Positions 1 to 7,235 of a stretch of 64,000 nucleotides of DNA are shown in pieces. The position numbers were made by a program, and so were the translations under genes. Under the pieces are notes generated by a model that was not told where the DNA came from, did no database searches, and worked only from the letters and a program-made list of their open reading frames with translations. This DNA is from Streptomyces sp. YPW6 (GTDB lineage: Bacteria > Actinomycetota > Actinomycetes > Streptomycetales > Streptomycetaceae). Within the stretch, counting starts at the first letter, position 1. Each line of letters opens with the position of its first letter. The DNA lies in contig NZ_CP076457.1 of the NCBI RefSeq assembly GCF_018866325.1, positions 3,259,001-3,323,000 on the forward strand, written 5' to 3'.

Positions 1-398
<398 letters not shown>

Positions 399-449
399 GA
401 CCCCCGTGAGTGCAAGCGCCTTCGGCCAGTACCCGCCATGCGGACGAGG

Positions 450-610
450 CCCCCGGAGCCCGCCCGGCGCCGGACCCCGGAGCCCTGCCCGCACGGAGGC
501 ACGGAGCCCCACCAGCATCAGGGGCGCAGGGGCGCGGAGCCCTGCCGGCGCAGGAGCGCGGAACCCTGTCGGCACAGGAGCACAGAACCACGGAGCCCTG
601 CCGACATAAG
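450..610. repeat. Degenerate GGAGCCCTGCC-type short repeats in the groEL-csp intergenic region
   Basis: The 589-bp gap between groEL and the cold-shock gene contains no convincing gene. After the CIRCE element it holds a run of imperfect copies of a motif close to GGAGCCCTGCC followed by a GC-rich spacer. Reading frames through it are proline/arginine/alanine-rich on both strands, as expected of low-complexity GC DNA. From about 610 to 816 I see nothing beyond GC-rich sequence. Confidence 0.5.
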
Positions 611-816
611 GGGTGCCGAGGCGCGCACCCTCCCCCGCACCGGGCCGCGGTCACCTGCGGTTCCTGGCCGCGGCCCGCCCCGTACGCGGCCACCGCCGGC
701 CCGGGACCCGCGCGAGGCGCGACCCCCTGCCCCGGAACGCGCGCAGGACCCGATCCCCTCTTCCCGGGGTCGGGCCCTGCGTGCGTGAGTGGTGTCGTCG
801 GACGACCGCGCCGAGC

Positions 817-1023
817 TCAGCCGACGGCGAGCTTGACCATGTCGGCCTGGGGCCCCTTCTGGCCCTGCGAGATCTCGAATTCAACTCGCTGACCCTCTTC
901 GAGGGTGCGGTACCCGTCCATCTGGATCGCGCTGTAGTGGACGAAAACATCCGCACCACCGTCGACCGCGATGAAGCCGTACCCCTTCTCCGCGTTGAAC
1001 CACTTGACGGTGCCCTGAGCCAT
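817..1023 (-). CDS. Cold-shock domain protein (CspA family)
   Basis: This is a 68-residue single cold-shock domain beginning [18 protein letters not shown], with RNP1 (KGYGFI) and RNP2 (VFVHYSAI) motifs for single-stranded RNA/DNA binding. It is the usual length for bacterial Csp proteins, which act as RNA chaperones in the cytoplasm. The start was chosen at the family N-terminus with a GGGAGTT-type ribosome site upstream; the frame is open further upstream but that part is not Csp-like. The gap upstream (1024-1466, 443 bp) has no gene apart from the hairpin listed separately, so a long 5' leader, common for cold-shock genes, is possible. Confidence 0.96.
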   Translation of the reverse strand: MAQGTVKWFNAEKGYGFIAVDGGADVFVHYSAIQMDGYRTLEEGQRVEFEISQGQKGPQADMVKLAVG

Positions 1024-1382
1024 GCCCAACTCCCCTATTACTGGCCCTTGCACGGGACCGCACTTCGCGGGCCCGGGTCGGAACTCACCCTCCGACAGGA
1101 GAGGGTGCGCGGCGCCGCAGCGCGTCGACCGCGGCCGAATGTATCCGCCCAACTGCCCTCTGCAACAGGTCAATCGGACGAGAATTCTGGGCCACGAGGA
1201 ACACGCGAATATGCGGGTTTGCTGAGATTTACGGGCAAGTCGGGCCAGGCAAAGGCCACTTATGCCGCAAGAGGTTCAGGTACTTTGGCTGCTTCTTATC
1301 GGGGCCGGGCGCATTCTCATATGCGGGCGGCACGGGCAGCGGATGGGGCTTCCCCAACTGTACCGCGCTCAACCATGCAGAA

Positions 1383-1415
1383 TTGCCCCCTCCGCTTCTC
1401 TCGCGGAGGGGGCAA
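1383..1415 (-). terminator. Strong hairpin downstream of the CysO-like gene
   Basis: TTGCCCCCTCCGC and its exact complement form a 13-bp stem around a 7-base loop. It lies 51 bp past the stop of the sulfur-carrier gene and fits a terminator of the thrC-like/cysO-like transcript. The rest of 1024-1466 shows no coding signal. Confidence 0.75.
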
Positions 1416-1466
1416 CTGCCGTCACACAGAGGCGCGGCGGGGCCGCCGGGAGCGGCCCCGGACGGC

Positions 1467-1745
1467 TCAGCAGCCGCCGGCCACCGCGGGAATGATCGAG
1501 ACGCCTGCCCCGTCCGGGGTCGCCGCGTCCAGGCCGCCCTCGAAGCGCACGTCGTCGTCGTTGACGTACACGTTCACGAAGCGGCGCAGCTTGCCCTGGT
1601 CGTCCAGGACGCGGGCCGCGATGCCCGGGTGGTCCTTCTCCAGGGACTCGATGACCTCGGAGAGCTTCGTGCCCTCCGCCGGGACCTCGGCCTGGCCGCC
1701 CGTGTACGTACGGAGGATGGTGGGGATGCGGACCTTGACGCTCAT
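1467..1745 (-). CDS. cysO: MoaD/ThiS-family sulfur-carrier protein, CysO-like, ending Gly-Gly-Cys
   Basis: This 92-residue ubiquitin-like protein begins MSVKVRIPTILRTYTGGQ and closely resembles mycobacterial CysO (YVNDDDVRF, AVAGG tail). Such proteins carry sulfur as a C-terminal thiocarboxylate after adenylation by an E1-like enzyme. Here the Gly-Gly is followed by one encoded cysteine, so the protein would need trimming, for example by a Mec/JAMM-type protease, before it can be charged. It starts 35 bp downstream of the threonine-synthase-like gene and is probably co-transcribed with it under the SAM riboswitch. That suggests it is the sulfur donor to that enzyme. Function is inferred from family and context. 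Confidence 0.9.
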   Translation of the reverse strand: MSVKVRIPTILRTYTGGQAEVPAEGTKLSEVIESLEKDHPGIAARVLDDQGKLRRFVNVYVNDDDVRFEGGLDAATPDGAGVSIIPAVAGGC

Positions 1746-1780
1746 GGTGGTGCCCTTCTTCCTGCGTTACGGGGTGGTCG

Positions 1781-3076
1781 TCAGGCGGTGCCGAGGCCCG
1801 CGGCGCGGAACGCGTCCAGGCTCGGCTTGATGGTGGCCGTGGCCTGCGAGGTGGCGGAGACCGCGTCGAGCGTCTTGAGGCCGTCACCGGTGTTGACGAC
1901 GACGGTGGTGAGCGCCGGGTCGATGACACCGGCCTCGATGAGCTTCTTCGTCACGCCGAGCGTCACCCCGCCCGCCGTCTCGCCGAAGATGCCCTCCGTG
2001 CGGGCCAGCAGCTTGATCGCCTCGACGACCTGCTCGTCGGTGACGTCCTCCACCGCGCCGCCCGTCCGCCGGGCGATGTCCAGGACGTAGGGGCCGTCGG
2101 CCGGGTTGCCGATGGCCAGCGACTTGGCGATGGTGTTCGGCTTCTGGGGCCGGACGACGTCGTGCCCGCCCTTGAAGGCGGCGGAGACCGGGGAGCAGCC
2201 CTCCGCCTGGGCGCCGAAGATCTTGTACGGCTTGTCCTCGACCAGGCCGAGCTTGATCAGCTCCTGGAGCCCCTTGTCGATCTTGGTGAGCTGGGAGCCG
2301 GACGCGATCGGGATGACGATCTGGTCGGGCAGCCGCCAGCCGAGCTGCTCGCAGATCTCGTACGCCAGCGTCTTGGAGCCCTCGCCGTAGTACGGGCGGA
2401 GGTTGACGTTGACGAAGCCCCAGCCCTCGCCGAGCGGGTCGCCGATGAGCTCGGAGCAGAAGCGGTTGACGTCGTCGTAATTGCCCTCGATACCGACCAG
2501 CTCACCGCCGTACACCGCGGCCATGACGACCTTGCCCTGCTCCAGGTCGTGCGGGATGAAGACGCAGGAGCGCAGTCCGGCGCGGGCGGCGGCGGCGCCG
2601 ACGGCTCCGGCCAGGTTGCCCGTGGAGGAGCAGGAGAGGGTGGTGAAACCGAAGGCGCGGGCGGCCTCGACGGCGATCGCGACGACGCGGTCCTTGAAGG
2701 AGTGCGTCGGGTTGCCGGAGTCGTCCTTGACGTACAGGCCGCCGGTGACGCCCAGCTCACGGGCGAGGTTGTCGGCCTTGACCAGCTTGGTGAAGCCGGG
2801 GTTCAGGTTGGGCTTGTCCGCGACGTCGGCGGGCACCGGCAGCAGCGGGGCGTAGCGCCAGATGTTGTCCGGACCGGCCTCGATGCGCTTGCGCAGTTCC
2901 TCCGGCGAGCCGGTGGGCAGGTCGTAGGCCACTTCGAGCGGCCCGAAACAGGACGCACAGGCGAAAAGGGGGCCGAGCTCGAAACGCTCGCCGCACTCGC
3001 GGCAGGAAAGCGCCGCGGCGGGACCGAGGTCCGGGGAGGCGGTGGTGGCATTACCTGCGACGGTCTGAACAGCCAT
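1781..3076 (-). CDS. thrC: Threonine synthase-like PLP enzyme (candidate O-phosphohomoserine-dependent homocysteine synthase)
   Basis: This 431-residue fold-type II PLP enzyme has an N-terminal zinc-ribbon-like segment (Cys25, Cys28, Cys40, Cys43). The PLP lysine lies in SGNPTHSFKDR near residue 127, and the phosphate-binding loop is SSTGNLAGAV. By sequence it is a threonine synthase (O-phosphohomoserine to threonine). Two facts argue for another role: a SAM-I riboswitch precedes it, which normally controls methionine/SAM genes, and a CysO-type sulfur carrier follows 35 bp downstream. I recall, without being able to check, reports of a threonine-synthase-like homocysteine synthase (MetM) in Streptomyces that works with a sulfur carrier. 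The ATG at 3076 has an AAAGGACC-type ribosome site directly after the riboswitch. Confidence 0.88.
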   Translation of the reverse strand: MAVQTVAGNATTASPDLGPAAALSCRECGERFELGPLFACASCFGPLEVAYDLPTGSPEELRKRIEAGPDNIWRYAPLLPVPADVADKPNLNPGFTKLVKADNLARELGVTGGLYVKDDSGNPTHSFKDRVVAIAVEAARAFGFTTLSCSSTGNLAGAVGAAAARAGLRSCVFIPHDLEQGKVVMAAVYGGELVGIEGNYDDVNRFCSELIGDPLGEGWGFVNVNLRPYYGEGSKTLAYEICEQLGWRLPDQIVIPIASGSQLTKIDKGLQELIKLGLVEDKPYKIFGAQAEGCSPVSAAFKGGHDVVRPQKPNTIAKSLAIGNPADGPYVLDIARRTGGAVEDVTDEQVVEAIKLLARTEGIFGETAGGVTLGVTKKLIEAGVIDPALTTVVVNTGDGLKTLDAVSATSQATATIKPSLDAFRAAGLGTA

Positions 3077-3096
3077 GATGGCGGAGGTCCTTTCTC

Positions 3097-3220
3097 CTCA
3101 TCTTCCTCGCGACGCATTTCGCCGCAAGACGGAATTGGCACCTTCCCCACCGTGACCTCGCGGTCGGCAGGAGGGTTGCCGGGACTTCAACGGGCCGTTC
3201 CCTCAGTCCCTCTGGATGAG
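3097..3220 (-). ncRNA. SAM-I riboswitch (S-box) upstream of the threonine synthase-like gene
   Basis: Reading the minus strand, 3220 to 3097 contains the S-box consensus blocks in order. The P1 5' arm is CTCATCCAGAGGGACTGAGG, followed by GAACGGCCCGTTGAAGTCCC, GGCAACC, then GGTGCCAATTCC, and the P1 3' arm GAAGATGAG. The P1 3' arm runs directly into the GGAGAAAGGA ribosome site of the gene, with no obvious terminator between, so translational control is likely. A TACAGT-type -10 box (minus strand, about 3302-3307) could start the transcript. Upstream, CTGGATC-TTC-GATCCAG forms a further small hairpin. Confidence 0.92.
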
Positions 3221-3377
3221 CTCTATGGCGCTGGATCTTCGATCCAGGCGTTTGTGCGCGCTCCGACCCCGACATGCGACGGTCATCCGCGTTGTTCAAG
3301 ACTGTAACCGAAGCACCGGACCGTTGAGATAGTCGTCCGAACCGCGAGATGGATCACACAGACAGGGAGTGCCGACC

Positions 3378-4328
3378 GTGCTCGAAGAGGTGGAACGCTG
3401 GCTGACCAGGCGTTCCTGGTCGTCCGGCGACCGCCCGCCGCACCAGCTCGCCGACGTCCGGGCCGCCGACCCGCTCCGTACGTCCGTGAGCGTGGTCCTG
3501 CCCGCACTGAACGAGGAGGCCACGGTCGGCGCGATCGTGGCGGTGATCCGCCGCGAGCTGATGGAGAAGATCCGGCTCGTCGACGAACTCGTGGTGATCG
3601 ACTCCGGCTCCACCGACGCCACCGCGGCCGTGGCCCGGGCGGCGGGCGCGCGCGTGGTCCACCGGGACGCGATCCTGCCCCGGATCCCGGCCCTGCCCGG
3701 CAAGGGCGAGGTGCTGTGGCGCTCACTCCTGGTGACCAGCGGCGAGATCGTCTGCTTCGTCGACGCCGACCTCAGGGACTTCTCGGCGGACTTCGTCTCG
3801 GGGACGGTCGGCCCGCTGCTCACCGACCCCTCCGTCCACTTCGTCAAGGCGATGTACGACCGCCCGCTCGGCGACCGAGCGGGTCAGGGCGGCCGGGTCA
3901 CGGAACTGGTGGCCCGCCCGCTGCTCAATCTGCACTGGCCGCAGCTGGCCGGGTTCGTGCAGCCGCTGGGCGGCGAGTACGCGGTGCGCCGGTCGCTGCT
4001 GGAGCGGCTGCCGTTCCCCGTCGGTTACGGAGTGGAGCTGGGGCTGCTCGTGGACGCGCTGCACACGGTGGGCCTGGACGCGCTGGGCCAGGTCGACGTC
4101 GGCGTTCGCGTCCACCGCCACCAGGACGGACAGGCACTGGGCCGGATGGCGGCGGCGATCTACCGCACGGCACAGCTGAGGCTCTCCCGGGGCCATCTGG
4201 TACGGCCGGCGCTGACCCAGTTCGAACGCGGCGGGGACGGCTTCGTACCGCGCACCCACGCGGTGGACACGGAGGAGCGGCCGCCGATGCGGGAGATCGC
4301 GGAGTACGCGGAGCGCCACGCGGCGTGA
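3378..4328 (+). CDS. gpgS: Glucosyl-3-phosphoglycerate synthase
   Basis: This is a GT-A family glycosyltransferase of about 316 residues (GT81). It makes glucosyl-3-phosphoglycerate from NDP-glucose and 3-phosphoglycerate, the first step toward glucosylglycerate and methylglucose polysaccharides. Visible motifs are SVVLPALNEEATV near the N-terminus, the nucleotide-binding VIDSGSTDAT, the DADL metal site, and the PLGGEYAVRRSLLE segment typical of GpgS. GTG at 3378 is preferred because AGGGAG lies 8 bases upstream; an in-frame GTG at 3369 would overlap that site. It is divergent from the riboswitch-controlled gene and followed by otsA, so the neighbourhood is devoted to compatible solutes. The 223-bp gap before otsA holds only GC-rich imperfect repeats. 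Confidence 0.93.
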   Translation: MLEEVERWLTRRSWSSGDRPPHQLADVRAADPLRTSVSVVLPALNEEATVGAIVAVIRRELMEKIRLVDELVVIDSGSTDATAAVARAAGARVVHRDAILPRIPALPGKGEVLWRSLLVTSGEIVCFVDADLRDFSADFVSGTVGPLLTDPSVHFVKAMYDRPLGDRAGQGGRVTELVARPLLNLHWPQLAGFVQPLGGEYAVRRSLLERLPFPVGYGVELGLLVDALHTVGLDALGQVDVGVRVHRHQDGQALGRMAAAIYRTAQLRLSRGHLVRPALTQFERGGDGFVPRTHAVDTEERPPMREIAEYAERHAA

Positions 4329-4551
4329 GGGGGCGGGGCGGCGCGTGACGGGCCGGGGCGCGGGCGGACGCCGGAGAGGGCGTGGCGGGAGGCGTGCCCG
4401 AGGCCGGGACGGACGCGCGGCCCGAGGCGCTGGCGGACGCCGGGCCCGAGGCGCGGGCCGGGGCACGGACGGGCGCCGGGGAGGGCGTGGCGGGAGGCGC
4501 GTGCCCCTCCGAGGCGTTTGGCGGCTTCCCTAACGGGCTAGGTTCCGCTAC

Positions 4552-5943
4552 ATGGTCACCGAGCACACGTCTTCCTCGCCTGCCCAGGTCCTCGTCGCGT
4601 CCAACCGCGGCCCGATCACGTACACGCTCGGCGAGGACGGGACGCTCGACGCCAGACGCGGCGGCGGCGGTCTCGTCTCCGGGCTGAGCGCCGTCGACGA
4701 CAAGCTGTGGGTCTGCGCGGCCCTCGGCGACGGGGACCGCGAAGCGGTGCGGCGCGGGGTCGGCGAGCCGGGTGTGCGGATGCTCGACATCGACCCCGAG
4801 GTGCACGCCGACGCGTACAACGGCATCGCGAACTCCGTGCTGTGGTTCGTCCACCACCTGCTCTACCAGACCCCCGTCGAGCCGGTCTTCGACGCGGAGT
4901 TCCGGCGCCAGTGGGCCTCCTACGAGACGTACAACCGGGCCTTCGCCGAGGCACTCGCCCAGGAGGCGGCGGAAGGGGCGTCGGTCCTGGTCCAGGACTA
5001 CCACCTGGCCCTGGTCCCCGGCATGCTCCGCGCACTGCGCCCGGACCTGAGGATCGGCCACTTCTCGCACACCCCGTGGGCCCCCGTCGACTACTTCCGG
5101 CTGCTGCCCGACGACATCGCCGAGCAGCTGCTGCACGGCATCCTCGGCGCGGACCGGGCCGCGTTCCTGACCCGGCGGTGGGCGGACGCGTTCATCGGCT
5201 GCTGCACGGAGATCCTCGGCGGCACGGGCCGGACCAGAATCGGGGTGCACGGCCTCGGCGCCGACGCGGACTTCCTGCGCCGCCGCTCGCACGAGGCGGA
5301 CGTGGACGAGCGGATGGCGGCGCTGCGCGAGCAGGTGGGCGAGGACCGGAAGACGATCGTCCGGGTCGACCGAACCGAGCTGTCCAAGAACATCGTGCGC
5401 GGCCTGCACGCGTACCGGACGCTGCTGGAGACCCGCCCCGAGTGGCGCGAGCGCGTCGTCCACATCGCCTTCGCCTACCCCTCCCGCCAGGACCTCGCCG
5501 TCTACCGGGACTACACGGCGGCGGTCCAGTCGCTGGCCACGGAGATCAACGGGGCGTACGGCACGGAGATTTGGACGCCGGTCGTGCTCCACGTCAAGGA
5601 CGACTTCGCCCGCTCGCTGGCCGCGTACCGGCTGGCGGACGTGGCACTGGTCAACCCGATCCGCGACGGCATGAACCTGGTCGCCAAGGAGGTCCCCGTC
5701 GTCTCGGACCACGGCTGCGCGCTGGTGCTGTCACGGGAGGCGGGGGCGTACGAGGAGTTGGGCGAGGACGCGATCGTCGTGAACCCGTACGACGTGACGG
5801 GTACGGCCGAGGCCCTGCACGAGGCGCTGACGATGAGCGGCGACGAGCGCTCGGGGCGCACGAAGCGGCTGGCGGAGGCGGCGACCGCGCTCCCGCCGCA
5901 GCAGTGGTTCCTGGACCAGTTGGAGGCGCTGCGGCAGGAGTGA
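4552..5943 (+). CDS. otsA: Alpha,alpha-trehalose-phosphate synthase (GT20)
   Basis: This 463-residue GT20 enzyme forms trehalose-6-phosphate from UDP/GDP-glucose and glucose-6-phosphate. It opens with VLVASNRGPITY and carries RRGGGGLVSGL (donor loop), VQDYHLALVPGML, HTPWAP and the C-terminal NPIRDGMNLVAKE motif that contacts the nucleotide sugar. Length is normal for bacterial OtsA. It lies just upstream of the convergent trehalose-phosphatase gene, so both steps of the OtsAB pathway are present, although on opposite strands and separated by a tandem repeat array. Confidence 0.96.
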   Translation: MVTEHTSSSPAQVLVASNRGPITYTLGEDGTLDARRGGGGLVSGLSAVDDKLWVCAALGDGDREAVRRGVGEPGVRMLDIDPEVHADAYNGIANSVLWFVHHLLYQTPVEPVFDAEFRRQWASYETYNRAFAEALAQEAAEGASVLVQDYHLALVPGMLRALRPDLRIGHFSHTPWAPVDYFRLLPDDIAEQLLHGILGADRAAFLTRRWADAFIGCCTEILGGTGRTRIGVHGLGADADFLRRRSHEADVDERMAALREQVGEDRKTIVRVDRTELSKNIVRGLHAYRTLLETRPEWRERVVHIAFAYPSRQDLAVYRDYTAAVQSLATEINGAYGTEIWTPVVLHVKDDFARSLAAYRLADVALVNPIRDGMNLVAKEVPVVSDHGCALVLSREAGAYEELGEDAIVVNPYDVTGTAEALHEALTMSGDERSGRTKRLAEAATALPPQQWFLDQLEALRQE

Positions 5944-6007
5944 GGGGCTGACCCGGACATACGCGGCCCCCGGGCTCCGGGCGGCCCGCCGACCCTTGCT
6001 CCGGAAC

Positions 6008-6235
6008 CTCCAACAGATCCGCCGGGCCGCACACCATTCGGCTCCAACTGATCCGCCGGGCCGCACACCATTCGGCTCCAACTGATCCGCCGGGCCCCGC
6101 ACCGGCCGGCTCCAGCAGATCCGCCGGGCCCCGCACCGGCCGGCTCCAGCAGATCCGCCGGGCCCCGCACCGGCCGGCTCCAGCAGATCCGCCGGGCTCC
6201 GCACTGGTCGGCTCCAGCAGATCCGACGGGGCCGC
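6008..6235. repeat. 34-bp tandem repeat array, about 6.7 copies, between otsA and otsB
   Basis: Copies start at 6008, 6042, 6076, 6110, 6144, 6178 and 6212, a constant 34-bp period. The core is CTCCA(G/A)C(A/T)GATCCGCC followed by GGGCC and a GC-rich tail. Copies 4 and 5 are identical over the full period; the outer copies differ at a few positions. The period is not a multiple of three, so it is not a protein repeat. It occupies most of the 368-bp gap between two convergent genes. Confidence 0.95.
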
Positions 6236-6311
6236 CGCCTCCCCGGTCACCTGCAGCCGCTCCGCCCATTCCTCCCACGGCCGCTCCCGGGGCCGCCGCC
6301 CCGGCGGCCAC

Positions 6312-7163
6312 CTACAACCGCTCCGCCAGGGCCGCCAGGAAGTCCACCACCGCGGCCGGGCCCGGCACCGACAGGTCGGCGCGCTCGGCCAGTTCGGGCA
6401 CCTCGGTGCTGCCGCTGCACACCAGGAGGCCGGGGATGCCGTCCGGGCCCTCGCTGCGCAGCTTCTCCACCGCGGCGAAGGCGGCGAGGTCCCCGAGGTC
6501 GTCGCCCGCGTAGAGGACGGACTCGGCGTCCAGCTCCGCGACGAACCCGGCGAGCGCGACGCCCTTGTCCATGCCGGGCGGCCGCAACTCCAGCACCAGC
6601 CGACCCGGTTCGACGATCAGCCCGTGCTCGGCGGCCAGCTCGCCGAGGGGGCCGCGCAGCGACTCGAAGGCCGCCTGCGGGTCCTCGGCCCGCCGCGTGT
6701 GGACGGCGACGGCCTGTCCCTTCTCCTCGATCCAGGTGCCGTTCCAGGCCCCGAACTCGTGCAGCACGCCGGGGAGTTCGGCACGCACCGCCGTGACGCC
6801 CGGATGTGCGGCAGGGGCGTGCACCGTGCCGGTCACGGCGTCCCAGCGCTCGGCCCCGTAATGCCCGAGCACGACGAGGTGCTCCAGACCGGGGACGCCC
6901 GCGAAGCCGCCGTAGCGCACGGCGACGCCCGCCGGGCGCCCGGTGATGACCGCGATCGCGGCGACCTTCGGCGCGAGCGCGGTGAGCGCCTCGACGGTGC
7001 CGGGGTGGGCGCGGGCCTGCTCGGGGTCCGGGACGATGTCGGCGAGCGTGCCGTCGAAGTCGAGGGCGACGACCGCGCGGTCGGGCCGCGCGAGAACGGC
7101 GTCGAGCCCCTCGCGGCCGGCCGGGGTGGTCGGGTTCGGAAGACGTTCCGGGTGACTGCCCAT
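6312..7163 (-). CDS. otsB: Trehalose-6-phosphate phosphatase
   Basis: This 283-residue HAD-superfamily phosphatase removes phosphate from trehalose-6-phosphate to give trehalose. HAD motif I is VVALDFDGTLADI (two catalytic aspartates) near residue 35, motif II lies in VITGRP, and the later GMDKG and YAGDDLGDLAAF segments supply motifs III and IV. The cap region contains the typical HYGAERW stretch. It converges on otsA, whose product makes its substrate. The ATG at 7163 gives a short N-terminal lead of normal length. Confidence 0.95.
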   Translation of the reverse strand: MGSHPERLPNPTTPAGREGLDAVLARPDRAVVALDFDGTLADIVPDPEQARAHPGTVEALTALAPKVAAIAVITGRPAGVAVRYGGFAGVPGLEHLVVLGHYGAERWDAVTGTVHAPAAHPGVTAVRAELPGVLHEFGAWNGTWIEEKGQAVAVHTRRAEDPQAAFESLRGPLGELAAEHGLIVEPGRLVLELRPPGMDKGVALAGFVAELDAESVLYAGDDLGDLAAFAAVEKLRSEGPDGIPGLLVCSGSTEVPELAERADLSVPGPAAVVDFLAALAERL

Positions 7164-7235
7164 GGGGCGAGCCTAAGCCCTGGCGGAAGGGAGCACGAGC
7201 GTGCTCGCCCCGGCGGCCGGGCACCGCTGGGCCTG

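Noticed and set aside
613..1830. 405-residue plus-strand frame across csp and the sulfur-carrier gene
   Set aside because: It is antisense to two well-supported genes and its product is Arg/Pro/Ala-rich without domains; a typical shadow in high-GC DNA.
6008..6235. 34-bp repeat array considered as a CRISPR array
   Set aside because: Copies are contiguous with no unique spacers and no cas genes nearby.
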